Below are positions 11,822 to 26,120 of a stretch of DNA of 64,000 nt, one piece after another. Numbering within the stretch: the first letter of the stretch is position 1; each line of letters starts with the position of its first letter. The stretch covers positions 3,591,437 through 3,655,436 of the forward strand of contig PTFA01000020.1 of assembly GCA_003342895.1 (NCBI GenBank), in the 5' to 3' direction. This DNA is from Casuarius casuarius (Eukaryota > Chordata > Aves > Casuariiformes > Casuariidae). The notes under the pieces are model-generated. The model ran no database searches and was not told the origin of the DNA. It saw nothing but the letters and a program-made list of their open reading frames with translations. The translations under genes were made by a program, and so were the position numbers.

Positions 11822-14800
11822 CCTCCCTGTTTTGAAACAAAGTGCATATCACTGGGGTGTTTTTGTTTCTGTAGAAAGAGCAACAAGCTAATTGAGACAC
11901 CAAAAATACAAGCCTCTGATCTCACAGAGCCCTTTTTGGATTTTGCCTAGCTACATACAAGAAAGCAGTGGTAGAGTATAAATCCTAAAGTAATGCTCTA
12001 ATCCACTGGACCATCNTTCCGTTCAAAAGTATCTGAGATCAAAGGCAAGCCGTTCCAAAAAACACAGTATTAATCAGTTCATCCCAGATATTTTAACTGA
12101 TATAAATCTGCTCTGCTATTAACTTCAAAGGACAAACCCTGTGTGACACCACAAAGATCAGACCCCACCATACTTCACAGACTGGTGGCTCTCAGATCTT
12201 ACTGGCACCGTATGGTAACAATTGCAAAAACATTTGTTGTCCAGAATCTCAGAAAAGGGTAGGATTTTTTGACTATTAAAAAAAAAATAATAATCTTTTA
12301 AGATTCTATTTAGTTCAGCTCAGACCTTTCTCATGCCAGGGTGAGTATTTTGTAATTTTAGTATCAGTTTCTTCACACTATTCGATTGTGCCTAGCACAT
12401 TCTGTTTACAGGAATCGTATGACTGACTGCTTGGGATTGCATTTTAAAAAGGCAGTCCAGCAAACAGCCTCAGCAAAAAGAGGGCGAGTGGGATTGTAAT
12501 TAAAAGTGTGTGCTTTCAAAAAATAAAACAAAACAAAACCCCAGTCAGGTGGCTTCTCAGTAATCAGCCAACACATTTAAAGAATAATTAAAAAAAAAAA
12601 AACAAAACATGCAGATCAACTACTTGAAGAAAATCCTACAGGGAGGGGAAAAAAAGAAAAAAAAACAAACGAAACTGGGATTCTTTCCTGGCAGCCATAG
12701 TTACGCCTCTACTGGGTGATTGAAAGACTCACAAAATTACTCAGTCTTGAATTGCTACCCCATGTGACCTGGCTGTGGTGTTAGTGGTTACAGGAATTTA
12801 ACTTCAAAAACAGAATTAAAAAAAGAGCACTGAACAGCAAACAAAAAAAAGACAGAAAGAGACCTTATTTAGTTGAAAATTGTTATTTTTAGCTTGAAGC
12901 TGTTTAAGTCCAGTGAACAGGACCTTTTGCCATGAAACTGATACTGCTTTTATCGTTTTCTGACAACAGGGTCAAAAGGCTCAAGCACCATTATTTTTAT
13001 ATTTGCAAAATTTCCAAATCGCAGTCAAGCATGCTCCTCTTTGGCACATCACTCTGCCCATCACAGCTGAACTCGGGGCCTCATAGGCCCAGCGCCAGGG
13101 TGGACGTGGTGCGCTCCAAGAGGGGGATGGCTGCAGGAAAACTTTTGGAGCATAAATACAAACGCAGAACAGATTTTATAGCAAACCAGATTATCATGGC
13201 AACGTATGTTCAATTCCTACAACAATAACTTCAATAAAAGCTCTGATGCCCCACATAAAGGGTTTTCCCATCTCCGAGTGTCCCCTGAGCACCCCTGAAA
13301 GCTTGCATTTGGGCTGAGCTTCCCCTGGCAAAGAGACAGGGTGTGGCTCCTCTCAGCCTTTAGTCATGCTGTTGCTGAATATAGCTGGAGGGGACATGAG
13401 TGACATGAGATGCACTTTCCACTTCTTTCCTTCTCTGCTAGCACAGGGAAATGGACTGCATAACCTAATAAGTATCTTTGTCTTTAATTTCCATGCTGTT
13501 ATGCTTTGCAGGAACTGAATGAGGTCCCCATGCAGAGCTCCATGCTGCTATCTGAAGCGAAAGAAGTGTTCTGCACCTATATTTGGGTGCCCTATTTCTG
13601 CCATTTTTTTCCTCCCTTTTGTTTTAATAACTGTACCTTTCACTTTTCCTGTGTTTCAGTCTTAGGAGTCTTAGAATATCCTGTATTCTACAGATCTGGA
13701 ATGTGCTGAAATTCTGAAACAAACTGAAAGCCTACATTGTAATTTAAACCTTTTATCGGCATGCATCCCTGTTACTCATCACTGTAGTACCGGATAGCCT
13801 CCAGCTAAATAAACAGTGCTATGAAAAGACAGAATTACTCTACCAGACTAGTGCAGGAGATAGCACTTTTCTACTTTTCTCACTGCAATCTAGCCACAAG
13901 CTGATAGCAGAGCCTCTAAATCTTTGTGCCGCTTATACTGTATGCAAGGTTGTAAAGGTTTGTGTCTTCTGACCACTGTACTGAGGAACAGAGGAAGCAA
14001 AAAAATGTGGGGTTGCAATGTTCGTATACAAAACACCTCAGCAGCAGAAGAAACGTTGTATTACAGCCAGGTCCCTACAGCTCAGTGTCTTATCTCCAAC
14101 AGTGGCCAATATAAAATACCTGGGAAGAGGAAATATATATAATACTTCTCCCTACTATTCCCCCTGCCTCCAGGCAATTTCTTCCAATGACTCTTGCTAA
14201 GGCTGTTACTGATGTTATTGCTCAGCAATGCTTGTTAGATATCTTCTATGAAAAGCACTGTCCTCTCTTCTCAAACTGACCAAAACTCTCCTAAGCACTT
14301 CTCTTGCACAACCAGCTGCTGATACCTCCACCTTTCCTCTTAATCGTGTTCCACATGGAGGAGTCATTCCTTCTTTAAGGATGAACTCAGCTGCGGAAGG
14401 AGGATGAAGATGACCAGGCATGCACTGACCTCTTTTTTGGTCCTTTGCTCATCACCACCACCACCACACTGAGCTGCTCTACCCTCATCCCCCTTTGCTT
14501 GCTGATGCCCAAGACATGCACTCTCCATGTATAACATTTTGGAGATGGTTATCACATTGAGCAAGCCAGGTACTATTTTTTTAATGCCTTTTTGGAATGA
14601 CATCCAGGACACCTCATCCTCAGTATCTCTCAACATTTGCTTTTACTATTATAAGTGGGAGAAGGGTCTTTTAACATGCCATCTTTTCTAGATTAAGGAA
14701 CCAGATAATTTTCTATGAACTGCATCTCAATCAACAGTACAGAAAAGGAAAGAATTAAGACACAGATACATTAAGAACATGCTGAAAACAAAGTGCTGTT

Positions 14801-17800
14801 TACCTCTGACAGCTGGGGAAATCTGTTTTGGAGCTTCACTCAAATATTTATACTTCAGACAATTTCAGCTTTACCACCATACACCTTTTCAGTATAGATA
14901 AATACTTTAAAGTGGAAATGATTGTCTTAAATGATGAAGCATTTTAACTATCCAGCAGAAAATTTGACTATCTGACTCTGTCAACAAACTAGTTAGGAGC
15001 CAGCCTTCAGCAATTAAATACTTGTAGATACTAAGGTGTGGTTTTCTTTAAGTTTTAGTAGAATTTCAGAACAGACATTTTTTTAAATTAGATGTTTGTC
15101 CACCCTGGCGTTCTAGCTGCTGAGGTGTACTATGCTCAGGTAAAGAGCAAAACTTTAACTGGAAAATGCAACTTTGGCAATACCAAATTACTTTATTAAA
15201 ATGCATAAGTTTGAGAAAAAAAGTAATTGTGTTTTTTCCAGAAAGCTGTAAGAAAAAACTTGCTGCAGATTCCATTATTAGTGACACTGCTTAGCTTGGC
15301 TTGAACTGCTCTTCTGTAAATTTTGTTGCACCTGTGTACAGAGGTTTGCTTCAATATAACTTAACTAGTTGATCTCCTGAATGAAATAACTCCTTGTTGT
15401 TAACACTGTGCACCTGGTTTTGTGTATAAGGGGAGCAGAAGGCTGCCTGTTCAGATATTAATTCCTGCTTTTGTTTTTCAGCTGTTCTTTGATCTGGCCT
15501 ATGCCTGTATCTGTTTTCGCACCTGTAAAGACTGGAATTCTTACAAACTTATTAAAATGCTGTAAATGTTTTTCGCTGTTTGTGAAATTAATGACATTAA
15601 ATATTGTTGTGTAGCTCCAGCTTGGTTATCGTTTTCCCATTTGTCGCTTGAAGAGTCCATACTTTTCATCTGGGCTTTGGTTCAAGTCATTGAACTATCT
15701 ATACTTCCCCTTTCAGAAGGGCTTATAGGAAACTTATTTTACAGTGTAGGACCATCATGGCCAAAGAACTTGCTGTATTTTCTGATGAACTTGGCTATGG
15801 TTGAATACAGTTGTCTTTTTACAAAGCAGCTTTTGTCAGTGGTCTAATTTCTGTTTTAAACCATACATTGAGATGTTTAAGCACTGTATTCCCTAATTGA
15901 CTGTCTGTTAAAGTAACTGCATCTAAAAAAAAAAATCCTTTTGTAATGTGAGGAGAACATCCACACTAGCTCATCAGAGTATTGATGTTCACTTTAGGAA
16001 AACCTCTTTAAATGCTTTTTATTTTCAGCTGTGGTTTGTTTATCCCCAAGCCAATTCAATTCACCTGGGACTTCAGTCTTTCTGTTTTTACTTTCAATAT
16101 TTAACATACTCAGCAATAGTGTCCTCCAAATGCAATGAAAACAAACAAACCAAACCCCATTCCCATACCAGGAAAACACATTCAAAATAATTTAGCAAAT
16201 AGTCCTCTTGGTAGAACAGATTGAACCAATGTATTTTGCCAATGTGCATGTTGTGTTATAAAATAAATTTGAGTCCCAGCAAAACCATAACATATTCTAG
16301 GTTATTATTTGCCCAGTACATTGAATAACCATAAATATTGATTCAGCCAAGTGATCAGTGCTCGCTGGAGTGAATAGCACTTTAACAGATACTGGAGCTC
16401 TAGGAGAAACTGAAAAATTGTGCCCAAGTAAGCTAACTACATGGTACTTTCCTAACTATTTTATTAAGTACTAAATTACTTATGTTACTAAGGGCTCATC
16501 TGAGAGTTTCCCAATGTGATTAAAGTCTCATGGGCTGCAGAATAGTTCACTGGGGAATTCTACGGAGAAAAGCACTGGGAGCAGCAAGAGGCAGAAACAG
16601 ACGGTAATCCTAGGTAGGTGGGATAAAACAGGAGAATTGGTTCCTATAGTGATACAGTTGGGATTAATCTTTCTGATTAATCTCTCTTGAAATTAGTATT
16701 CTAAGCTATGAGGTAAAGAAGGAAGGATAACTATGTTGTTGCCAACACCCCTCACAAAAATTGGTCATGTTTTATGGACATAGTAAGATATTCCAACATA
16801 CTCAGCCTTATTTCCCTTTTCAAGTATCATTTCTTCAAAGAAGGATTTAGGAGAGGATACCATTGAAATGCATAATGCTATTAAGCATATAACAGTGCTG
16901 CTAATGTTCTCTAGAGGTAATCTATCGTATCTTATTTTATTTCACAGGTCTCACACAATGAGTCCCAGGCTCCACATTTAACTGAATTGTCCAAAGATAC
17001 TCTTCCAACTGTTTGTAATGTACAGTAAGTAACTCTTCTTTAAACTGCCTGGGAAAATACTACAAAACAATTCTCAAGAGAAAAACTATAGGGTTGAAAT
17101 ATTTTCTCATGCACCTTCCATTGGGGTGACATTCCTCTCTCATTCCAGATTTGCCCCCAGCATGACCTAATGGACACTACCCTTTTGCGCCCGTGTTTGT
17201 TTGTGTTTGCCTCCTGTTGATGTTTATGAGCGCTGTTTCTGATACTCTTGCAGCAGCTGAGTCTTGGCAGAGGTTTCTGTGTGCACAGGTTCCAAGGGGA
17301 TGGAGAGAACACAAGCTGTCTCTAAATTGAAGGAATCAATTTTCATTTCTGAAGTCAGACAGGCTTTCATTTATTGCCTATTGACTCCGTAGAGACATAA
17401 TAATGTTGCTGCTTTCAGTAAAAAAGACCAATACTGAGGACAATGCACGAAAAAAAAAAAAAAAAACCCACAACCACCACACACACAAGCACAAATCTCC
17501 TCTTCCCCAGATAACTCTTCACTCCCTACACTGCAAGCTGGGCTCTCTCCAGAAGCGCGCTGTTTGCTACCTGGCCAGCTCAGAGTGGGCAGCGCTGGGA
17601 CTGCCAGGCTCAGTGAATCGGCCCCTGCATAAACAGAGTCTATCCCAATCCTCAGAGGCCTCAGCTGAATCAGGCNCAATTAGGTAACAGATATGCTAAC
17701 AGATACCCTAACAGGCTTTACTGAGCACTACTGAAGAGACCCAGCTCAGCACCTGACCCAGAGCATCCCACCAGAAAGGTTTTTCCTGTCTAGCTAAGCG

Positions 17801-20800
17801 CCCCCAGGCAAGCCCAGCACCTTCTCAGAGGTGCTGCAACCCCTGAGCACAGTTAAAGCAGAGCTCTTGCATCCAACAGCTGCCCCAGACTTTGCTCAGC
17901 CCTTCCCTTCTCCTTGGCAGTTTGGGACAAGAAAGCAAAAGAGAATACATACCTTCTATTTGCTCTTTTTTTTAAGCTGTTAAAATAACAGCAATGTCTT
18001 CTGGGAGGCTTCCCTCAAGTTTCAGGGAAATGGAATTGATTCTTAATTCTTTTACATTGAATTAAATAAATTAAAGTTCATACTGATGATACATGGTTTG
18101 CTGCTCTATTTCAGTTTCATTTCTAATGAAACGCTACCATAAAAAAAAAAAAGCTTACTCTTAGCATAACTGTCTTTCAGCAGTTCCTTTAGTCAAGACA
18201 AAGATATCCAAAGATAGGGTGCAAGCAAATGAAATAACCAAACATGCAAAAACTTACATAAATTGTCATAATATGTGACCTTTCATCTTTCAGTAAAGCT
18301 TGTGTCCACCGTGGGTTGTGCTTAACCCAAAGGGTAGTAGTAACAATACATATGAATATGTTCTCTTTCAGTATCTACTTATATCTCAATCTAAAAATTA
18401 CTAAATTTATGTGCAAAATAGTAACATGTTCCACATATACATTGTTATTCTATATTTGAATACATATATTTCTCAGAAATTACGCCATAAGAATAATTTT
18501 TACTGCAACCCCATCATGTGTGCAGTCACTCACATGAAGATGATCTAAATAAGGTTTGTTTTTTCCTTTTTTTTTTTTTTAAACAGTTGTCTATGAGTAA
18601 AGTCTATATGAATTCAAGGGCTGTGCTTTATATTTTAATTTTTGAAGTTACACTCTAGTTTAATTGCCAAATAATTGCATTAGCTCCTTTCTGACAAATT
18701 TTTAGTATATGCTTTCTTTTGCCTAAATCTATTAAGATTGCAGTTAATGAAATGTACGTCTGCTACATAAAGCAGTTTTCCTTAGGTGTGAAGGAATGAG
18801 GTAATTTAATATATGCAAAAATGCAGAACTACATATGCTGACAAATCTTCACTGTCACTCTGCACAGTTAACTTGAACTGCAGTATATATTATCTATGAA
18901 TATTTTGCTGTAGACTTTTGTAAATGACGTTGAAGAAATCCGTGTTGAGTACACAGCATCAAAATGTACTGCTGCTGTCCACCCACGCTGGCAGAAAGCC
19001 ATTGAGTTTTCAGTTGTTTACAAATCAGTTTTCAATGATAAATGGCTTTGCTCTTTCCCATACTAAGTTATGCACTCAAACACGTACAGCATATACTTTG
19101 CTTTCTAAGTGGTACAATAAGTAAGACAAGATCCCTTGGATAGACTTGAATTCTGGTTGCCCTTCAGTATACACAGCTACAATTGTGGGTTTTAAAACAC
19201 ATTTTTAAGATCATAAGGCACCGTTGTGGTAGTCTGGCTTGATCTCTTAATGTAGCACAAATCCCATTCAGCTATTGCACCACTAAAACTATAATGCCTG
19301 TCTGAATTATATTATCTTTCTGAAAGATTTATGCCAAAAGTTTCAATTACAGCATTGCCTGTTTTAGCAGGTCAGACTTAAGCTTCCAGAACAAAAACCA
19401 AGCATCCAAACCTGAGGGTGTATAAGGATTTTAATATCATCCAATGATATTTTGAAAAGATGATTTTTCTAATCTGGACACAAATCAGTGTGTTCTTTTT
19501 AGTTTTGTGACCCAATTATCTTAAGAATTTAAGAAAGCCAGATGGGTCAAAATAAAGCCCAGGTGGTCTCAAGCCTACCAATTTACCAAGCTTATGCTTT
19601 CATTTTATTTGAATAAAAAACATCCATCATTCTTTGTCAGAGATATGCTAAGCTGCTGTGGTTGTTTGTCATCATTTGTATAAAAGCCAACCAGGTTACC
19701 TGTCAGTTTGCAGATATTGAGGATAATAGGCATTACTTGAAGCAGCATAGGCCTGATTAACAAGGAAAATTGGATTTTTTTTTAAACCTATTCCTTTCCT
19801 CTGTGCTCAGTATTGTGTTAATTTGCAAATGGATTTTTTTCATATACTCTCCCCCACATAGCCAGTCCCCTCAGCTAAAAAGATTATAGGATTCTTACAG
19901 TTGCTTTTTTTCCCAGGACTTCAGCAATCAACCTCTCTTACCTCCCCATCTAAGATCAGTCAAAAAGATTCTGTCCATGATCCGTTCCCTACATATAAAA
20001 TCAATTTCCAGGCTCACACATGACTCCCTTCCCATTTCAATGATGTTTCATAGCAATGCACTTTTAAACTTGTAGCAAATCTGTTTATGTATAGAGAGAG
20101 CAACCAATTTATTTCAAGGCCAGCTGGAGTCTGTGAAAAGGAGGCACAAACACAATCCTCTCTCATAGAGACTTTGCTTATTTTCCTTGTCTTAGCTGTT
20201 TTTTTCTGTACAGAATAATAATTGGATAGCCTGAATACTCCTTCCGAGGTCTAAATATAATCATTGCTGATGTCTTATCTTTTTAGAAGATAAAGACACT
20301 AAGTTATGCCAAGTTATTATAGCCACCCACTACAGTACCATATGTGAGAGCGTGTTTCATTTTCCACAGAGCAGAAGAAACACTTCCTTTTAAGGAATAA
20401 TTCATGGTCTCTACTTAGCATCGCCATGGTGACCCTCGGATGCTGCCTTACCAGCTGGAAATGAATCTTGCCAATTGGGTAAATATTACAATTTAAAAAT
20501 ACCATTTTGCACTGAATAATTTAGCACAAAAAAATTGCAAAAGCTATCACTGTCCATATTTGCAGCAACAAATCTGGAGTTAAGTGCAGAGTGCCCTCGT
20601 AGACCACCAGGGAGAGCATTGGCTCCTCAGCCCCTCTACTCCCCGCTGCTAGCTGGCTTTTTTTCCCCAAAGTCAGTCAGTGCTTCAGTGGGGTAAAAGA
20701 GGTTTTAGTCCTCAACCTATGACAAAATTATTAAGGAATTATTTGAATGCAACAAATAGGAGTTAGGGGCCTCATCTCATACTAATTTTCACAGTGATTT

Positions 20801-21335
20801 TAGGGTAAATGCACCAAACAACATAGGTACCTTGTAGCATAGCGGAAGCTATAGTACTTAACACTTTTGGTGCAATATGCTAAAACAATCTTGCACTTTA
20901 CAGGGAATCTAGCATCTAAACTGGTCACTAAGAGAAGCAGATGATGGAAGTATGGATTAAGCCTTCAGTCTACCGGGAAAGGCTGCCCTCCACTCAGGAT
21001 CCATCTAGCCCATATACACCATGTCTGAACCAGTTTTAGGCTGCACATTACTCACAGAGCAACCATAAAGCACAGAGATCGGAGTAAGTCACCCGAACGC
21101 TTCGCCAACATGTAAAACTGATTTTCCAGCCTGCTGGACTCCATGCTCTCATAGCTGCTTTGTTAAGAGCACTCAAAATAGTGCGGCTGTACGTTGGGCA
21201 GTGATTAAGAGTGCAGCTCTGCAACAGCTTACATCAGTCAAAGCCCACACTACTGGATATTCCTGACCCGTCTCTTCTGATAGCCACAGCACTCGTGTAA
21301 TCACAAGCAGGCCATTAGCTTTCAGCCAGATCAGC
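11822..21335. other. Intergenic DNA, no gene seen
   Basis: AT-rich with simple A or T runs (about 12588-12602, 12650-12670, 17450-17467, 18568-18582) and a short (CAC)n near 14452-14467. No convincing coding sequence, RNA gene or transposon. N bases at 12016 and 17676. Confidence 0.55.
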
Positions 21336-21441
21336 TCCTTGACTTGTTTCACAATATCTTCATTATAGCAACAGTGGCAGAAGGAGTGTCCTTGACTTGT
21401 TTCACAATATCTTCATTATAGCAACAGTGGCAGAAGGAGTG
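21336..21441. repeat. Perfect 53-bp tandem duplication
   Basis: Two copies (21336-21388 and 21389-21441) are identical across all 53 bases, starting TCCTTGACTTGTTTC and ending CAGAAGGAGTG. Identity means a recent duplication or an assembly artefact. Confidence 0.95.
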
Positions 21442-24400
21442 TATGGGCAGGTGTGCACAGGGAGCAGCATCCCAGACCTAGGTTAAAGCTGTTTTGAAAT
21501 CTGCACTGTCCAGTATTTAATAAACAAAAACACAAAACAAAATCTCCCCAAAACACACCACAGTGATCAACCGTCTCTTCAGGGAAAGAGCTGATGACAA
21601 TTCTTTCTCACAAAACATAAGTATAGGATAAGATAGCGTGGTTCTGTTTTCTTTTTTTAAACCACTGCCAGAGCTGTGAGAAACCCCAGTTCCAAATCCC
21701 TTTTCTCTTTGAAGCTTAAACTCCATGTCCAAACTACCATACAAATACAATACAATAGCCTACCATACCATTTCAGTTCTTGCTATTGATGATGTTTTCT
21801 TTGTTAATGTTTAATTTGAATGTTTTCAGCCACAGAGAGAAAAACAGAATGAGAATTTAGGGTAATCACCTGGAAGTTGATTGCCAGTGCCTATCCAATG
21901 CAAACCCCTTCTTCCTATTCTTGTGTTTTCCAAGTCCAGTTTTATTTCTGTGTTCAGACAGCCAAACCTCTGCAACACCGAAATCTTTGGGCAAGTCAGG
22001 CAATGACTCTCTAGCCCCAGTGGCCAGGTGTTCAGGCCAGGACAGACTTTGGCATGGCCAGGCATAGGTATTTTCACATCTAGAGAAATTTATATAGCGT
22101 TTACATGGGAACATATATAGCCAGTGATCTGTGTGCCAAGAGTCATACGCAAGTCTGTGACTATAAGTCATAGAAACAGACTCTGTCCACAAGTCAAGGT
22201 CCATATTTTGAGATGCTGCATTTAGGATTTAGATGATAATTGTTACATGAGTTTACGGTAATCTACAATTTTGTAGATCTGTCCCTTCATCTGCTTTAAA
22301 AAGTTTTTCTTCACAAAATTATGAAGGTAAATCTGTCTAGAGTCATACAGTTTTCTTCTGCAACTTTGTAAACTTGTGGAAGATACCTGGCATTCATTGT
22401 GTACCCGTGTGGTCATTACAAGGATAAGAGTCCTGGAGGGAATATCTGGGTTTTGCGTAAGGAGCAAGGAGTTGATTCCTCATGCGGTATTTTCTTCTTG
22501 TGGATCAGTATTAAACCAAAGTCATGGTGATGCCTTAAGTGCTTCATGTAAGCTGTAAAACAGTTTGTGTGGCCATTTCTCACTGAACTGCCCGTAATAG
22601 TATCTGTGTAAGTGGTGGGGGAATGCATACACTGGCCAAATTTCAGTTTGGGTTATTATCCATTTCTGATTGCATCTCCCCTGAGTTTTAATTAACTGCT
22701 TAAATTTAAAAATGAAAATTATTCCTTATTGTGTCTGCTGTATACAGTTTTTAGTTTGGTTTAAACTCTTCCTGTGCTTCGCTCCAGACAGGCTTCTTTT
22801 CAGTGGTAGGTTAATTGATCCCAGAAAATGGTGTCTCTTATTTATTTATTTTAAGTGCTCAATCATTTATGTTTATACAGCTTTGAGGATGTGAAGTGCT
22901 GTAGGATTGCTAATTATTGTTTTATTGATTGAAGTTAAAATATCACTTCCTTTTTATTTCTATAAACTGTATTACAGAACACTGTGGGACAAGGTCTAGG
23001 TGAAGACAGAGTCTGACTCAGGGATGTACTTGGAGGCTCAATCCCACTCCTTTGCATAGCAGCCAGCATTCTTGGAAGGAAAGGTATGTATACCATAGTT
23101 TCCTAGGGATCTCTGTTCGGTTTAGATATTATGTTAACTTTCTAATGCTAGCCAAACAGACAGCTCATCCTTCCTGACAAAGTTTAAATCTAAGCTTTTA
23201 TTCACAAATCCAATCTAAGCTTTTATTCACAAATCCAACCTTTTTACAGTTTGCAGGTGAACTTTGGATGCTTATTCTACTCTAAGTGCAAGTATGGCAA
23301 ACTTATATTTTATATGCACATCTGACAACCTGGATTTTCAGGTCTTCTAATCTCTGGAAATATCTGACATTCCCTACGGCTTGTAGAGAAGAGGAGGAAA
23401 TAGTTTCCTTGGATTTTCTATGTATTTCAATTTTTATTAAAAAAAAGATAGGAAACTGTAAAGTTTAAATATTTTGTGGTGGCTTTTGTTTGCTATTTCT
23501 GTTCTTAAACCAAGTAACTATAAACATGAGCAGGGTGTGTAGAATGCAAAGACATTATTGTCAGCCACATCCTCTCAATGTGTTTATGCTAATGGATACC
23601 AAATAGTAAAGTGTGATGCAGTGGTTACAGAAATACTTTAAACACAAATTAAATAAGTGGTCATACAACCCACCATCTCTGATCATTATTTCAATACATT
23701 TTTGCATGTATCCATTTCAAAAGTGGCTAAAAAAGAAAACATACATGCAGCCTTTAGGAAAAAAGTGGCTGAGCATGTATTAAAGCTTTTTATTTATTCA
23801 AAGCCCTATTAATTTCATCTATGGAAGCAATGATAGAACTACCAGCATATAGGGATTACTGGCATTTTGGTGATCAAGATGTGCTGGCTTTCATGACCTT
23901 TTCTATCATTATGATCACCAAGGAGGAAAACATTTTTAGCTTCAAGTGTAAAATTGCACCCACTGTTTACAGAGGTGCTAGCAATCTAGATTTTTTGACA
24001 GGATAATCATTCTTATATTTGGTGCTTAAAATACACCAGCAACAATCAATTCTCTACTAGTTGTCAAGATATATGCAATCTAGATTTTTTTTTTTTTTTG
24101 ATCTGCATATCAGTGTGCCCTGTTCTTGGTATAGAAGATTGGTGCTAGAATTTATTTATCTTTATCTCATTTATAAGGAATGCCTGAAAAAGTCTAAACT
24201 GAGTGAGATCAAGATAGATTTTTCTCCATTTACCACAATCTCCAGAACTTCTAGCAAGCTTTCTGTTGATAATAAATGCAGTGCAGGCTCTGCTGCATTT
24301 CAGATATAATCTAAGTAAACAAACATTCTTGGTCCTGGAGCCCAAACTGGTCTTACAAGTGGTCTCTTTACATGATAAAATTCTTGCAGCAATGCACATA

Positions 24401-25289
24401 CCAAATACTATTACTGTGTGTTGGTACAGAAATCCCCTCCAGGAAAACCTTAGGTATTTTATGACATTTGGATGCATGGCGATACTAGAGAAATTCATTC
24501 GGATCTATTTTTGCTAGAAAGCCCCCTCTGCAAACAATGACTCCTTAAATCATTGAGACTATCCATGTGACACAGGCCAGTGGACATAAACTGATTTAAG
24601 GATTTTAAATTTAAAACAGGTTGGTAATCCCTAGTGGGTGAGGGGACTGTGAAAATGGAGCTTATCAGGCTGCCCCGTAAGTCTGTAGACAGTGCAAACC
24701 AATTTGAGCCTGAAGGTCTAATACTTCCTCATCTAGAANCTGGAAATAACATCTATCTGCATTTATTTATGAAGGTGGAATCACACCATTTGAAGGGGAG
24801 TTTCATTTTCAGCCACTGATTTCATAGCAGACAGCAGTGTTTTATTCATATCAATAGAAAATCCCTAAAACTATTTCCAAATTTATTCACTATTTTCAAA
24901 AACTACCATGTTGTACATTTTTAGCATAACTTCCCGTTCCCTTGGTACTACTTCACACACCATGTGTTTCCAGGCTGGAATTAAGTGCCCAGCCCTTCTC
25001 TGAGCAGGCCAAAGCTTTGCCTTGGGAGCCGCTGGGCTGCCTTAGCGTCTCTCTATGCCCACACCTGTGGAAAGTCAGTGGCAGGAACACCACCTCTTGC
25101 CACCCAGCACAGTGGTGCCGATGAAAGCAACTGGGTATGGGAATTCAGGAATCCAGTGGAGCTTACCACTGCTTGTAAAAAAATTTGGGAAAAACAGAAA
25201 TTGGGGAATTTGTGTTAATTGGACTCAGCTGAAGACAAAGAAACTGGGAATTTCAGTAACAGACAATGTTGCTGGCACCCTAGGTACTT
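21442..25289. other. Intergenic DNA, no gene seen
   Basis: AT-rich. Contains the 25-bp duplication at 23187-23236 and a T run at about 24085-24099. Short open frames only. N at 24739. Confidence 0.55.
23187..23236. repeat. Perfect 25-bp tandem duplication
   Basis: AATCTAAGCTTTTATTCACA plus AATCC occurs twice in tandem (23187 and 23212). A local slippage-type duplication. Confidence 0.93.
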
Positions 25290-26120
25290 AGCAAACACAG
25301 AAGTACAGTCATGGACCATGCAGGATTAATGCATAGGTGAGACTGACTTAAGGAAGTAGAATCAGAGAGAGAAGACCCCAGGAAAGAGGANGATGAGGAA
25401 GGAACTTGAGGGAACTTACAGAGTAGGACTAAAACTGGATACTGATGAAAGGAAGAGGGAAAAGGAAAGCAGGAGCTGAGGTGGGATACAGAAAACAGCA
25501 AGCTAAGAAGGAAGTCATGCCCTTGGGGATTTTAGGGTTTGACAGGACTGTGACAGTATCCAAACTGGTACTGGAGTCAACTTGTGCCTGCTGACCAGGA
25601 AACAGGAGATTGGAACTAAGATTGGGCAAAAGACACTGCCAGGGCACAGCTAGAGCAGGGCTGCTTCAGGGGGGCACAGTACCTGAATGCAGCAAGCAGA
25701 GCCAGATGCTAATGCAAGGCAGAAGGCAAGGCTATGAAGTAGGTCCAGGGTCCATCCAGGCAGAGGAGGACGCTGTCACTCCTCCAGCATAGCTAGGAAA
25801 GAGGCTGTAGGCCCCGGGCTGAGCTTAAATGAGCTCCTGNGCACAGGGATGGGGGTGGGCAGAGGTCCCAGGTGAGGCTGGTCAGGGCCGTCAAGGCTCA
25901 CAGGTGCCCTCAGGGCCCAGGCAAGTACAGAGAGCAATGAGGTCTGCAGGCCAGCTGTGGGGAGGAGGATGAGGCTGTGGCTGCTAAGGGGTGGAAATGA
26001 TTAGGAGCTGGATTGGGACAGAGAAGAGTTGGCGCTCAGTAGGCTGGCTCCGGTTCACAGACCACGGACCTGGGAAAGGCTCAGGGGGAAGGAAGGGGGA
26101 AAACAGAGAAGAAATTTTCA
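25290..26120. other. Purine/GC-rich block of unknown origin
   Basis: The plus strand is G- and A-rich (AGG, GGG, CAGG words) for about 0.8 kb in otherwise AT-rich DNA, with N bases at 25391 and 25840. It may be a decayed repeat body or a former LTR; I could not identify ends, a primer-binding site or coding sequence. A compositionally similar stretch lies at about 57950-58420, but I could not establish homology. Confidence 0.35.

Noticed and set aside
11761..11925. T23 run as a retrogene poly(A) tail
   Set aside because: No retrocopy sequence or target-site duplication seen beside it.
14215..14636. Overlapping minus-strand frames (68 and 90 codons)
   Set aside because: No motifs; a short (CAC) repeat contributes; no splice partners recognised.
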